Notes under the pieces: generated by a model
Database searches by the model: none
Seen by the model: only the letters and a program-made list of their open reading frames with translations
Told to the model about the DNA's origin: nothing
Made by a program: the position numbers and the translations under genes
Assembly (NCBI RefSeq): GCF_001649575.2
Contig: NC_051450.1
Location: 15,469,654 to 15,533,653 of the forward strand
Length of the DNA stretch: 64,000 nucleotides
Source: Kryptolebias marmoratus
Taxonomy: Eukaryota > Chordata > Actinopteri > Cyprinodontiformes > Rivulidae
Direction of reading: 5' to 3'
Shown: in pieces, positions 24,691 to 38,973 of the stretch
Layout: each line of letters opens with the position of its first letter
How positions within the stretch are numbered: the stretch's first letter is position 1

Positions 24691-27600
24691 AACAATATCT
24701 TTTTCCGTGATTTAAAAAAAATCTATAGACAGCCTCGAAAAGTGTAAATTCTCCATAAATAGCAACGACCCAGAACAGATGATTAATGCCCATGAGATAA
24801 ACCTTAAGTGCATTTGTCAAAACCCCAAAAAAGTAAATTCAGCCATGATGCCTTTGTTGAGTCAGCCATAAAGCTGTGAGGTGGTGCTTTTTTTAGGTCA
24901 GGTTAAAATTAACCAAGGATTTACACCAAAAGTTTTAATTTATTTAAAGTATACTGAAAAAAATTATCAGTTGATTAATGTTTTAATATTAATCACCTGA
25001 TAATTGCCATGACTCATTGCATTAAAAAGCAACAAGAGTTCATTAAAAAAAAGCACAAAAAAAAACAACTCTAAACTTCCTTTACACTTATGACATCCTA
25101 CATTTAGTCAGGTTGCCTGAAAGACAAATGAGTCTCATCCACATACACAGACTGATATTCCAGGCTGATAATGCTCCCTTCACTGTCAGCTGCAGGTAAG
25201 ATATTGACTACTTTATAAGCTCTAAACTATCCCTTTAAGATCTCCAGCAAAGCCAATCAAGTTGAGATCAAAAGCTGCAAATTATTTTATTCTTTCAGAA
25301 ATTAAATGATCAATATGACACATCTGGAGTTTGTCAGCGATGGATTCAAATAAATCCTTTTGTTGAAGTCTTTTTCTAATAAGCCTCTGTATTCTGCTGG
25401 TAACAATCTGTGCAAGTGGAAGACGTTTTGTTGGATTCCCTGGAGGGAGTGGAATACTGATGGAGAGGACTGTTATGTGATAATCTGTCTCAATCTCTTC
25501 CCTCGACAAAGATAATCTGTCTAGTTCTCTGTGTACCGTGCCTGTTTGCCCGGGAGCCTCAGTACTCTGGTTGGTGGTGGCACGCTGGAGCAAAGCTTCA
25601 TGGAAGTAGATAAAGAACAGGGAGGCATCACTGCTCACTAAGTCTTGTGGTGCCAAGGGTAATCTGCAGACTGGGAAGCGTGCCCAGATTATGTGTACAA
25701 ATAGATAACAATCTGAGGATCGCTTTCCCCAAACAGCATGGTGCCTCCACAGGTGACAGGAGGCAATGCAGCTGGTTTTCTTCCAGCATGGAGGATTAAT
25801 TTGGGCTGGGTGTGCAATCAGTTGTGTATGTGAAGCTGAAGTCCACTTAACTGAGCTGCCAAATCATGGCCTGGCAAGACACTGCTGTCCTTCCAAGAGC
25901 AGAATCTGGATTCTGCAGCTGTGAAATTACTTGCTGTTTAAAGGTACTCATTGCAAGCTATAAAACTAAACATAAAAAAGGTTGCCCTGACCTATATCAA
26001 ACAGAGCAATTTACTCCAGTAGGTTTTCAGATATATTGATATGCAATTCTGAAATGTGGGTATGCACTGAGTGTAAACAAAGCACTTTCATCTGCATACT
26101 TTACTCAACAAATCTGAGCAATAATACAAGCAAATACATAAAAAATGTTGGACTTCTCTATCCCAAAAGTCACTTCAGTTGGTCATGCAAAAGCATAGAG
26201 GTTAAATAATAGCTCATGCAGCGAGTTTACGTCTGGATTTTATTTTATTTCTCATAAAAGAGTTGTTTTATAAGCTTGACAAATTTTATAACACTGGCCT
26301 TTGTTTGGTTAGCCGTTAGCCTGGCCTGGACAAAGACTTTTTCCCTTTTCTTTTTATATAATTGATGTTGCTGATAAGGTACTAACTTTATAACTGTTTG
26401 ACAGAACATAATTTCCAAACGTACCAGACTATCTCTTTAACTGATCAAACTTTTAATAACTGTTGGATAAGCATAGCCATACAGTGAAAGCTGTTATGAT
26501 TTTCCATCAGTTTTTAAGAATATTACCTCACAGAGGAAAAATACAATGGAAAATTAGTTATTTGAACTTAGACATAAGCATATTCTTCACTTAAAGTTGT
26601 GTAATCTTTTGCTCCTCTTTAGATAATTCAAAATCTCTCTCTCTTTGTAAACACACAGTCCTGCTTTGCTTTACTGTACGTCACCAACATGTCTGGCTAC
26701 CAGGCAGACTGTGTGCTTGTGAATGTTTATCTGTTCATGGGAGACCGGCGCAAACACAATGCTGCAAACTGAAACTGAGGCGTGACGTCATGTGGGTGGC
26801 CGTTCCAGCGCAGTCAGCACTTTTTTTTTCTCTCCCCACCTCCCTGCTCCTCCTTTTCCTCCTCCTCTTTGCCTTACAGCTGCACATCACACACTGACCT
26901 CTGGCCATCCTCCATGAGGCCCAGGGGAGAGGGGGCCAGCACCAGGAAGCCCACATTGGATAGGAGCAAGTTTGGTTTTTTTTTGAAAAAGGTGGAGGGT
27001 AAGAAGGTCATTTTACTTCTGCAGACAGGCTGATCAGAGTGCAGCAAGAACACATTTAGTCTGTGAAAGACAAACGAGAGAGAAAGGCTAAAAACTGCAA
27101 CCTGGAGTGCCCGTCTGTCTCACATGCTCTCCCATGTGATAGAGCCGTGCAAGAACGGGAGCTGCTTTATGTAAGTATCTCCGAGCATCCTGTGGGACTG
27201 CTGGGGCAGCCTCACATGGCTCAGCAGGATCGGGCCACAGGGCGTCCCGGCTCACAGCACTTATCATCTATCTCCATATCTCTGCAGCATTTACTGGCTC
27301 ACTCGTGTATTCGTTTCTCCTGTCAGCTTTCCGTTTTGTTTTTTTTTTTCCTTCATTCATGCTCCCTGGTTCACCCCAGGGTGTAAGGACTTGCAGCTGG
27401 GACTGGGAGGAGGAAGAGGTGGGAAGCAAAGACAGGAGGGGGCGAGGAAAGGTGGGAAGGGAGGAGGACAGATCAGAGGTGCCGACTCCTTTTTCCTGCA
27501 GACATAGATCAAAAGTAAACCCAAAAAGCAAACAGCGGCTGTTCCTATTGTTCTAAAAAGAAATGTGCAGCTCGGTATGAAAAAAAATGGCCTCCTACAG

Positions 27601-29754
27601 TAACATGTGTACCACTGAAAACATGACAAATACCTCTAAAAAAATTAAACTCAGATAGAACATTTCATGCACAACATCAGCCACATGAATGCACAAACAC
27701 GCCACACACATTCAGCTTTGAGTCACCCCCACCCCACCCCTCCTCCCCTCTTTCTCTCAGGGCAGCTGGCAAAACACAAAAGCGAGAAGTGTGCAACTGG
27801 TGAGATAAAGCTGGGAACATCTTGCTATTCAGGCGTCAGCATAATAAACTGGAGGCACAATTAAGAGGGGGGGGAGAAAAAAATCCCAAAACCACAAGAA
27901 CAAGTGCTGAGTGCTGCGGCAGCATTCATAGCCTCAGCCCAGCTGTGGCTCGACTTTAAGCACACACAAAAAAAGGACAACTATGCTTTTTGTGTTCGCC
28001 TCTCTTGGGAATGCAAATGATCAGACAGTGACTACAAAGCATGTGTGTTTTAACTTCAGATGTGCTGCAGTGATACTATTAGTGATGTCTGATGCATCGC
28101 TGTGCACAATTGCCGTCTTTGTCTGAAATTTTCCAAAGATTGTTCAGCAGCCACGCTCAAACAGAGGAATTTATGTGTAAAATCAGTTGCGAAAACTTAA
28201 ACTAGAACAAAGAGTTCATGTGGAAAACCTTAATATTAGGAGTTGGTGAAAAATTTCGAAAAAGCCATAAAAAGCACAAGGTTTAGAAGTTTTTTCTTCC
28301 ACCTTTTTTTTATAAAGAACCAGAGAGAATCCTCCCTCCTAAACCTCATCTCTGTTCTCATTAATCCCCCGAGGAGGCTGGTTGCAAAGTCTGCCAGTGT
28401 CTGGCTGTTCCCATGGCAACCACCAGGTGAGCAGACAGGCTTGGAAAGCACGGCGAGGAACATGTGACTCCCTCCACATGCTCAGGCAGCACACGCTCTC
28501 AGACAGCACTCCCCTCCTGCCTTCATTCAAACTCGCAAGTACACGCTGTAGTCACAAAAAGGCAACGTTTGGAGAGTCTGGGAGCCGACGAACAGACCAT
28601 CAGTCTGCCAGTCCGTCTGTTTAACCGCTCTCTGTCTGTCTCCCCGTGTGCTGTGACACATGTACGCACATACACACAGATAACCAAACTGTTCTGTAGA
28701 GGTCAGAAGAAGAAGAGGAGGAGGAGGAGGAGGACTAGGCCACCCTTGAGGGGGGCAACTATGATGTGTCATAACCAGTGAGCATCAAGAGCAGTTGTGC
28801 GTCCGCCGTAAAGGGCGAAAGAGACAATAAAGCAGCAGGAGGAGTTGAGTTTGACAAACAGACATGAATGACTGGAACATGGGAGCCTGAAACAAAGTGA
28901 CGCCCAGAAATCTGAACTTCACAATGCACAAAAACCCGGGGCTTCTCGATGGTTAGGAACTAGTTTTATATTAGTACATGCTTTATCCTTGTACGCATTA
29001 AAACAGTTAAATGTTCAGTTTGTCATAATTGTAACTCAAACGGTTTTAAACATTTAAAATAAACAAAACCTGGTAACACATTTAGAAAAATGACAATCCA
29101 TGTTTGTTTCTTTGTCACATTTACATTTCTCATCCACCTGCAAAAAGCATTTTTCGGTGAGAGAAACAGAGATTTTTATGAAATCTTTCCAAAAAAAAAA
29201 AATCAAAATTCACGCTTGAAGTCCCATCAAGAATGCTGTTGTTTTGGCTCTTTGCTTTGATTCTGTCACCATAAATTTTGGTCATGTGTTAAAAAGATTA
29301 TTTACTGAGATGAACCAGTAAACGGTGCCAAAAAAGAGAAAATAAAGAGACGCATTCCTTAAATGAATGCTTGTTGCCTGCCCCCTTTTCATGCCAAAGT
29401 TTTAAACAAAAAATCTTCTGTGATCTGTTCGCACTCAAAGTATGTGTTTATGAATCTCAGCCACACCAAATTGTTGCTCAATTCCTTTCATGGCAGTGAC
29501 TGGTGTTTTAAAAAAGCACTAAATTATTTTGGAAGAATTGCAATCAAAACAAAAAGCTCATTCTATGTCTTATATGTTGTTATAGATATAGATGTTTTAG
29601 CCCTTTTGCTGGAATTTTTGCCTGAATGAAGATTTTTTTTAAATTAAATAAAATATATATACAAATTAGTGTAGCGGTGGTTTAATAGTGTACTGAAGAC
29701 CTTTGTGTAGTATGACTTTCTATCCTCAGTTGTAACACTTATTTGCCATAATTC

Positions 29755-30238
29755 ATGGTTGTTGGTTTGTTTTGTTTTATTCTTTTTATTGTTGATTCAG
29801 TTCATTTTGTCATGTTGTTCCTTGTCTTTTCTTTTGAAAACTTTCTTGTATATTTTGAGATTCCTTGCGTTTAGTTTGTTTTGTTTTCCCGTGTCTCCCT
29901 GTTTCATCAGCCATTTTCCCTCAATCGTTCCTGCTCTCAGTTAACCATTCTCACCTGCTTCCCATGTTCATTAGTCTCAGGTGTCTCCACTTGGAATCAC
30001 TCCTCCCAGCCTACATAAACTCCCCGTTCTCACCTTTTCATCAGTTCACCCACATGTTTCCTGTGTGCTTCTGTTGTTTAGTTTATTTAGTTTTGCTGTC
30101 CTGCCAGCCTTTTATGTCATGATTAAATCTCTTTTTTTTGTTCTGCCAGTCCTTCTGTTCAGTCTTAACGTTGCCCAGTACCTGTGGCTGCAAAGCAAGC
30201 CCAAACCATTACCCCTCCATGACCGTGCCTGACAGTTG
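29755..30238 (+). repeat. Interspersed repeat family C, plus-oriented copy
   Basis: T-rich sequence built from TTTTGTTTTATT-like units leads into CACCTGCTTCCCATG, TTAGTCTCAGGTGTCTCCAC and CCTACATAAACTCC, and ends CCATGACCGTGCCTGACA. This looks like the reverse of the repeats at 24,122 and 54,262, and resembles a repeat type I associate with teleost genomes. Open frames here are low-complexity artefacts. Confidence 0.45.
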
Positions 30239-31375
30239 TTTGTGCTGATATGTTGCGTTTGGTCTTCACCGAACATGGCTCTGTGCAATAAATGTGTTTA
30301 TTTTGGCTACATCTATCTAAAGGGGATTTTTCCAAAGGTCTTGTGGTTCATTCAGATGTAATTTTACAAATCTAATTGGTGCCATTTTCATCTTAGAAAA
30401 AAAGTATTTTTTTTTTTTCCTGCAACCCTTCCAAACAAGACAAACTTGTTCTGGGTTTTTCTTATTGTTCTGCCATTAACCTTTAACCTGCTAACTGGGA
30501 CCTATAGAGTCTGAGATGGCGCTCTGGGGGGTTTCATGTTTTCTCTGCTTTGCACAGTTTTGTGGTGCATTTGCTGGAACGTCCACTCCCAGAAGACTTG
30601 CAACTGTCTCTAGTACTGTCCACTTGTGAATAATCTTTATTACTGTAGAATAATGGACTTCAAATGGTTTGGAATTTGTCTTATAACCTTTCCCGGGAGT
30701 AGAATGGGATATCGGTGATCATGTTGCACTGTTTATTATTGACACTGCTTATCACTGAGATACTACCTATGAGTTTTGTACTATGGCCTCTATCTTTCCA
30801 CCCACACTCAGAGCTTTTTGCACACACTGCCGGGGCTTCAGCCTCTATAGTAAATATCCACCAACACAAAGAATCATTAGGCTATAAAAGCTGCAGGCAG
30901 CCAAAGCACAATAAATTGCAGGGTGCTGTCTGGCAGCCTTGCGTGATTAAGATGGGCATGTTTTAGAATAGAAAGATTCCCAATTAGCCAAATCAAATTG
31001 TTATGATGGGAGACAGTTGTGAAGCCATCACAAGCAGCTCTTATTAAAATGTCAGTGGTGATGAATGAAATAAAATCAGCCCTGCACAGGTCTCCGCTGT
31101 GCATTTGAGGAGGGAAGGAGATACTGCAATTCGCCTCAGTTTTAGCTCAGCCTGGGATTTGCATAATCAGGGAGGTGACAGAGGCCAGCATGTACCCAAG
31201 ATGCTTTTCAATTATTCATCTATCCCCATCCCACTGTCTACGTCCAAATTCTTAGAATGACACAAGATGTCTGGAAGCAAAATGATGGTTTGTCCAGCGG
31301 CTGACCTGCCTCTGACACTGGTGTATTTCATCTCTTCTTCAGCCTACTTCTGTGTAAAACTAATGGTGGACAAAT

Positions 31376-31500
31376 TAGACGGATAGTTCCGATCTTTTGA
31401 AGTCGGGTTCTGTGGAAAGGTTATGAATGGTTAACATCTTACCTGTTGTAAATAGCTCTTTGAAATACCTTGGTTTAGCTAAACAGAGATTAAAGCTGAA
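31376..31500 (+). repeat. Inverted-repeat element family A, plus-strand copy
   Basis: GGATAGTTCCGATCTTTTG, then GTTCTGTGGAAAGGTTATG, then TTAACATCTTACCTGTTG, then TTTAGCTAAACAGAGATTAA. This is the best preserved left arm in the window. Confidence 0.65.
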
Positions 31501-32099
31501 CGAGAAGTGAAGAAATCGTCTCTCGCTCACATGGTTGTGAGACGTTCTTTTTGGCTTGGACATTTTATTCTCCTAAGAAACAACAACTGGGAAACCCCTC
31601 CCACTGTGGGGTCTTCACTCTTCCAGATTTCTGCTTTCCTTACCACAATCAGAATTTTTTTCTTTTACATGCGGAGACAGTGAATGCTGTTTGGCATTTG
31701 CAGCTCAGGGAATGTGTCCCTACGCTGTGAATTTCCTCCCTGGCCAGCACAGCCATGAAGAGCCGCCTCCTCCGTGCACAACAACTGTGCTATTTCCCTC
31801 CATGAGTTCTTTACCATTTGACTAAGTTTTGCTGGAACAGTTGCAAAGATGAATATATTTTCTAACAACCCTGATCAGCTGCTTCTCAGCGGAGCAGTGA
31901 AGCAAAATGACTCCAATAAAGTTTAGCTGCTTTACTAAATAAAAATGCCCACAACAAAGTTCTGACCAATCACACAATGCTTAGCGCATACCCCTGCGAG
32001 AAAAAGTTCTGCCCAGACCCTGTACACAGAACAGGGTCTGAGAGCTGCTGAGAGAACAAAATGACTTGGATTTCTTCTCTTCTCGCAGAGTATTAATTA

Positions 32100-32245
32100 A
32101 CCTTCATTCTGACCAGACTGATGAGTTAATGGTTACTTTGAGCCATGCCAAGATTAAAGACATTCAGGACATTCAAAGAGCTATCTAAAATAGATAAGAC
32201 AATAATCATTCATAACCTTTTCATAAAACTCCACTCCAAAAACCC
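32100..32245 (-). repeat. Inverted-repeat element family A, rearranged copy
   Basis: A plus-strand inner block (CTGATGAGTTAATGGTTAC and CCAAGATTAAAG) is followed by an outer block in reverse, read on the minus strand as a GGAGTGGAGTTTTATGAAAA-type sequence, then GGTTATGAATGATTATTG. The two orientations in about 145 bp fit a shortened foldback element. Confidence 0.5.
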
Positions 32246-32463
32246 ATTTAAGTATGAACGCTCACCCACATTTCAGAAATTTGCAGTTTTAACATTTACA
32301 TGCATGCATTTAAAAAGGTGCACAGGTGTTTGTGAAATGTGCAGAAGGGCGACACAGAAACATGCCCGCTTGCTTGAACATTGCATATGTTTTTACTTTA
32401 ACAGCCACATTCTTTCATCTCCACAGCAGCTTTCCCCATCCAGAACTGCCACCAGCGCTCTAT

Positions 32464-32487
32464 AAAAAAAAAAAAAAAAAAAAAAAA
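32464..32487. repeat. Poly(A) run, 24 bases
   Basis: Homopolymer of A. It lies about 50 bases left of a TTTA microsatellite and could mark the tail of an old retroposed insert, but no body of such an insert is recognisable. Confidence 0.8.
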
Positions 32488-32535
32488 GAAAACTCCCTCC
32501 CTACAGAGGCCAAGCTGTGCTCCCAGCCCCTAGGC

Positions 32536-32536
32536 T

Positions 32537-32575
<39 letters not shown>

Positions 32576-32580
32576 TTTTT
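32536..32580. repeat. Tetranucleotide microsatellite (TTTA)n
   Basis: About eleven uninterrupted TTTA units. Confidence 0.95.
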
Positions 32581-32788
32581 GCAGCTCCTTTCTGCTGAGG
32601 CGATTTCTGAGGAACACGACTCCAGAACAGACTGGATCGTGTTGCTGTGGATTCGCCTGTCCGCCTGCAGGCTCTATAAATAGTCTCTGTCAGATATTTT
32701 CACTCCTGTGCTGAGCACACTCAGTGGCACAGCAGTGCATTAATATCCACAGTGACCGGAGTCGTGCCTCACAAGTATGGTGCGGAGG

Positions 32789-32791
32789 TGT

Positions 32792-32824
<33 letters not shown>
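32789..32824. repeat. Dinucleotide microsatellite (TG)n
   Basis: About 18 TG units with one CTG interruption near the start. Confidence 0.9.
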
Positions 32825-35800
32825 GAGAGAGAAGGGAGGTGAAGGGATGTACAGTCAGAGCTCAGCAGGACTAGACACAACCAGCAGGCTGTCGATTTTC
32901 CTCCAACCTTCCTCTGTTAACTTACATTCCAACAATGACATCCTCATGTCTCACTCTTGTCTCACAGTACGATGAGCAAAATTTGAGCCACTTTTACCAC
33001 AATCTTGTGCTGTAACTCCAAACAATGTCTCTATTATGCAGTCAGATGTGATAAATCTCAAGGGTTCAACTTAGCGGGGCTATCAGGGGTCATAGACTCA
33101 AGCTGGATCGTGCAGAGCGTGAACAACATCCCAGGAAGCGAATATCCCAGGTGCACGTCTATAATCAGCCCTGAGAAAGTACAGGTGTGCAGATAAATGC
33201 TCACCTGTGTGAGATTTATAGGTGAAAAAAAAAAAGAAAAAATAGGAGAACAACAAACAGGGCTGGACAGAAGTCAGAGTAGATTGAACATGGCACAAGG
33301 ACACAAAAACGTTAAATTAAAGAGATTGATTAAGTGTTTTTTTATCCCTTGTTTTTTTGCAAAACAGTTTGTTGAGCAGCAGCAATTAATCATTTCTGTC
33401 CTGGTCATGTGTTCCCCAGCCTTCACAACGCTCACACACCAGCACATGCACACACATCCAGTCATAGACTTGTATAACAGGGGAGCGTTTTACATGTGCA
33501 GTCGCAGAGCATCACGTTTGACCGGGCAGCCTGAGGTCACAATACAATATTCATACAGCTACAGAAACTGAAGCTCGGCTTTCAAGCTCAGCACCTGTTT
33601 TCAGATGATTAAAAAAAAATCTTTAAATGTAGTTTTTGTGCAAAATAAATCTTTTGCTTTTGGAGCAAACAGTCTCCAGTTATTCCAGTTACACAATACT
33701 GTTTACATCAATGCATGCTTAGGTTGCAACAGCGCACAAAGATATCCACCATAACACTCTATTCTTGCCCTTCTTTAACAAAGACAGTGTGCAGAACTTG
33801 GAGCACAGTGCCTCTAGTGGTGGGGACTGGAATAACCAAAACAGATCATAATGACAGGGCTGCAACAGAAGCCACAGAAAAGAGAAAAACAGCTTTGAAA
33901 CCTTGGACAGTAACACAAACAAATACAAATTCTAAGGAAAACATATATTCTAACTTTTTATTGTTCTGTTGTTACATGTGAGGCTGTAATTTTTCCAACT
34001 CCAGCTTGTAATATGAGTGTGAAAGCTGCAAAAACGACAGCAATGAGCAAAATAGTTGTAAATAAATTCAATCTACTCTTGTTTTTATAGACTGTGCATG
34101 CTCTTCCAAGCCTCTGTGACTCTCATACATGAAAAGAAACAAACAAAGTGATTGTCTTGAGCAAGAAACTGGGTATATGATAACAAATAACGAATTTCAC
34201 CAACTTAATCAAGAATATTTTTGTTTCTCTGCAGAGAAACATAAAATACTGCACATTTTCAAAAGCAGCAAAAGGACTAAACTGATCTAAATCTAAAAAC
34301 AAACTGGAGTTTTGCTACTCTTGACCTAAAAATAAAAGATAAGAGCTGCAGATAAAACCCAGGCCACGTGTATAAAAAAGTCCAAAACAGCTGTGAAATG
34401 TTAATATTGCAGCTTGTCTCTGATAACTTCTGCAGATTTTGTGCCCATTTATTTGACTGGATCGCAGAAAAGTGTCACAGCCAGAGATAAGAGATATGTG
34501 CTGGCCTCTGTTTCAGTTTGTTCTGTCTACGCAGGACATTCCAGGAGCTACGCTGTGTGACGTCTCACACGAGAGTGTCGCATTTCAAAAAGGAACAAGA
34601 GAGCTCTGCTGGTCCACAGTCAAACCGCAGAACTCCTTCCTGGTGCAGACGATTACTCAGAAACATTACCTAACTTTAAGACTGACTTATTAGATAAAGG
34701 CAAACACACACACATACAAACAATTAATTTCTCTGAAACAATAGGGAAACAAAACAGATACACCCAGAGTTTGACTACACATCTATTTCTGAAAGCTATA
34801 TTAGATCCTTTTATGTACATATTCCCTCCTCCTCCTCTTCTGTCGCCAGCTTACACTGTAGGGTCATTTGAGGTTAAACAGGTGAGAGGAATGAAACAAG
34901 ATTTGTAGGGTTTTTTTGCAGGACAAAAAATGTAAATTAACCACACACAAAGCTGGAAAAAGTCCCACAAAAATAGCAGCAACAACCAAGAAAAGCTCAT
35001 TAAACACTTTTAGAATTCATTGTTGCTCATATGCTACCAATTATCCAAAAGCAGACAAAAGCTGATTTTAATTTTTTTTTTTTTTTTTACTCCCTGCAAT
35101 AATTTTTTTTCCTACCAACTTCACATCTACTGGTGACAGTGATTAGGTTGCTGTATCCTTAGAGAGCAGCAGAGAGCCCTGGTGCAGAGCTGCCTAGGCT
35201 GACAGAGGAGGAACAAAGGTGACGCTCTGAGTACAAACTGTCCACACAGACTGGAAACCTGATATTCCAGCTCCCGACTCACGCAGATCCCACAGGGAGG
35301 GAGCGTGCGTGCCTGTTTGTGTGATATCCACAGCAGCGAACACTGAGTCTTGCAAAACACACTCTGAAACACACAAACGTCTGTGCAGAGTGTATGTTTT
35401 TGTACTGTACTTGTGCACTGCAATTAATCATCCACAGCCGAAGTGTGTCAGTGCAGAGCTGAGCACTGCTTCCTCACATCTCAGATTACTAATTTCAATA
35501 CCAAATGAACCAAACGGGAATTATTTAGTTCATATGAACACTTGCTGTGTGCTTCAGAAAGGCTTTGTTTCATCAGGTCTCTGCAGCTGTGTTTGTGAGC
35601 GTGCACAGATCTGTGCAGAGCCTCTGTGGGCTGCAGCTGACCCAGCATTGTCATGTGAAACTCTGGGCACCAAGCTCCAGTGCTCAGCTATGTCTTTACC
35701 CCCCTCTATTCCTCCAGGCATGGAGTGAGCGCTCGCCTTTTGAGTAGCCAGCGAGCGGCTGCCCTCCTAAGCTTTGCAAAGCAGCTTAGAAGCCTCAGCT

Positions 35801-36844
35801 TCCTGCACTGTGGGCACACGTGTGAAACGCACACTCTCACTGTCTGACACACAAAAAACGCACGCATGGGCATGACCACGCTGAAGTGGGTGGGCAAAAG
35901 GGGGACGGGCTGGGTCACGGTCCCTCCCACTCAGCTGTACGGAAGCACGTTTTCTGTAAAACACACCTGCAGAGAGGCCTGTGGGACACAGTGTGCAGCT
36001 CCAGTCATGCTCTGCTCAGGAAGGGTGGGTATGACTGTTCTGACAAATCATGTGTTTGGAGGAGCTGAACTCAGAGAGTTGGACAAAAAAACACTTTCCT
36101 CATGACACATAGATTCCCCCTTAAAGCCTTCTGTCAGGCACAAATCATCTGAAAACTACAGCCTTTGTTTTGGTTTCCTACACCGCTCTCCAAAACATGA
36201 TACTCCGAATTAGAATCCAGTACGGAAAAAGAAAACAGCAAAACAAAAATCTGGTTTCTCTGACAACAGAAAAAAAAAAAAATAAATGGATAAAGAAAAC
36301 TTTGTAATTTCTTCCAAGTCTTGGCTTCCCTCCAGTTCTCTTTTTGATTTATGACTCAGAAGAATAAATATACACGCTGTAACTTTTCATTTTTCCTCCT
36401 CTTGTTCTCACACCTCCTCAGTTTTCTCGGCTAAGAAAAGAATATGGAACAAGCCTGATGCAGAGAGCCTCACGGCTAGCTACGAAAAGAAATGAAGCAT
36501 CCTTAAACGTGGATTCAAAACATCTGTAAATGCGGTCACCGAGTCATAACATAAATATAACTGTTTCTAAAGCTCATCAGAATCCTTTTTACTCAAATGA
36601 TTACTGCTATTCTCACCATGGATTGCTTTTTTGTGTTACTTAGCTCATCTTTCTGAAAGGAGGTTCATCAAATCTGTGAAAAGCAACAAACTTGCAAACT
36701 GTTAGTTTCGTCATGAGTTTATGTAAAAACCAGGATGGAAACTTCTCTATCAGATGCTGACAGTGAAACCACAATATCCTCTGAAACTCTCACACTCGAA
36801 GCTGTGTGCTACATGGAAATAAGCTTTCGGCGACAGACAAAAGT

Positions 36845-37435
36845 CAACTTCGTAAAAGCAACACTTCCGATCTGTTGAAGTGGAGCTCTTTGTTTGGAAA
36901 AATAGTTTGATTTTGATTGAACTGACGAGCTAATGGCTAGTCTGAGCAGGACAGAGACCAAAGTGGACTGCTATAATCGTAAAACTACTTCAATCAAACT
37001 TCTGTATATGTGCACCCTGCTGTCAGTTTTGCATTAAATGCCTATTTACACAGAATTCTGTTCATTTGCAAATGCAAATAGTGGCCGTAGCAGCTAGCTG
37101 TAGCACTTCTGGTGCAGCTGTAGCCACTTCTGGTCAAAATTTCATTAAATTTCTGCTTTAATAGCTGCATAATGTGAAACTGACTGTGGTGTAAAAGTTT
37201 ATAAAACAATGTTTACACTATAACGAAACACATTTTTTAAATGTTTGCGGTTTTTTAGGACAAAAGAAATCCACTTTGATCTTGGTCCTGTTTGGACTCA
37301 CTGTTAGCCGTTAGCTATTAGCTGTTAGCTCTAGCCGCTCGGATCAGAATGTTTCTTTAAACCAAGGTTGTTCAGCGATATCTACAACAGGTAAGATATT
37401 GTTTCTTCATGACTTTCCTACTGAATCCCATTTTA
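36845..37435 (+). repeat. Inverted-repeat element family A, paired arms
   Basis: The left arm (about 36,865-36,985) runs TTCCGATCTGTTGAAGTGG, then GAGCTAATGGCTAGTCTGAG, then GACCAAAGTGGACTGCT. The right arm (about 37,255-37,430) is the reverse: AAATCCACTTTGATCTTGG, GCTATTAGCTGTTAGCT, then CTACAACAGGTAAGATATTG. The facing arms around a spacer of about 270 bp fit one foldback element, though two separate inserts cannot be excluded. Confidence 0.55.
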
Positions 37436-38928
37436 GTAAATTCTGACTACTGTTTCCACGCTTTATAAGCTGCTACACGTTATGGTTCGTTTTTCTGTTT
37501 TGACCGGTTTGCTGAACATTTTGCTCCGACATCAACAACTGCAACTTCAGGGCCAGATAAATGCACGCTAACAAACACAGAGATAATGCTGCATTGTAGC
37601 TCACTGGAAGTGATGTTATTTTGGTTTCTATGATAATCTTGAAACCTGTTTGAGTCATTTGTGGCATAAACATGTGTGAGAGTCATGGTAGACAGAGGGC
37701 TGTTGGTTTTGTAAAGTCACCCTGACGCTTCCTAAAAATGTGGAAGCAAAAAGCATTACAGTTACAGCATGACAAGGAAACTAAGAAAAATAAAGTTCTG
37801 TCTTAGTAACTTTATGTGTTTTCATTTTAGGAAAGCTCAGACATAAAAAAAACAACTACAGATGGGACATTTTTAACTAATTGGGCTTCCTCTTGGCATC
37901 GAAGCAAATTGGCCAAGAAATGACTAATAAATAAATAAAAGATTCCTCCAATGTGCCAAAAGGAAAAAAAAAAGACGCAACAAACTGGTTAGAAAAATGT
38001 TTGTAGTGAACAATTTCATTTAATAATTTAATAAAACATGCATCTTTTCTTTTCTCCCTCCCACGTTTATGACTAATAAGTCTGTTTTTGTCTAAAGGCT
38101 TTGAATGATCACCAACAGGATCGGCTCAGTTACATTTTTAGAAGCAGTATGAATCACAAACACACACCAGGGCTAAGTCAAATGCACACACACACACACA
38201 CCGTACGTGCATGTGTCACAGTTCATTTGTATATCCAACTCAGAAAACCTCATGACTGCTGGTGTGAGGTACGTGCTGTGTTTCTGTCTGCATCCAACAA
38301 ACATCACATGCTCGACTAAAATCGTCTCCAGCCTTTGAAGACTTTATATTGGGAATATTTAACTTACAGGACGCCTAAACTAACCGACCAAACGATCTGA
38401 GGCGCTAACAGACAGCTAAAGACTCTAGATTGTGCGTTTTGGCCTCAGATAGCCTCACCATGTTTGCTCCCACATAACCCCAGCATGGTTAGGAAACACA
38501 AAGAGGAGTTGGAATGGTCTTTAGCGCCCTCTGATGGAGAAAAAGGCCAATTTGTTTTCTTAGTTGTGGTCATAATAGTGCAGACAAGCAAAACACAGTC
38601 AGACAGATTAAAGTTCATATAAATGGATTCATGCTCTCCTTCTCTGTAGCTTTTTTAAAATCAGCCTGCAGAGTGAAATGTGCAGCTACTTAATCCACTC
38701 TGACTGACCACTGATCCGCCGTGCCAACAGATAACTGGTGTGGGTTTTAAATGCAGACAAGGCTGGTAAACTTGGTCTAATAACACTGCAGAGTTCAGAG
38801 CCGTACGGCGGCACATTGCTTATTCTCTTTCATCTCACTGGTGCCTCAGAGACAGAGACAGGAGTGGGTTTAGAAAGATGAGGGCTGTAGTCAGAGGAGG
38901 TGGAGGGAAGGGGGAGACAGCCAGGCTG

Positions 38929-38930
<2 letters not shown>

Positions 38931-38968
<38 letters not shown>
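38931..38968. repeat. Dinucleotide microsatellite (TC)n, about 19 units
   Basis: Uninterrupted TC repeat. On the minus strand it gives an arginine-glutamate repeat, which is an artefact. Confidence 0.95.

Positions 38969-38973
<5 letters not shown>

Noticed and set aside
24303..24695. Open frames crossing the N run
   Set aside because: They exist only because unknown bases were read through.
25282..25656. Minus-strand frame of 124 codons with a charged carboxy end
   Set aside because: The end looks protein-like, but I recognise no family and saw no acceptor or partner exon. Kept out as unsupported.
26782..26960. Possible exon in GC-richer sequence (TTACAG then CTGCACATCACAC) or its antisense
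   Set aside because: Splice signals could be read on either strand, but in each case the frame is closed by nearby stops.
27063..27180. Open stretch ending in a strong donor TAT/GTAAGT
   Set aside because: Could be a 5' exon of an unknown transcript, but nothing downstream joins to it in a recognisable way.
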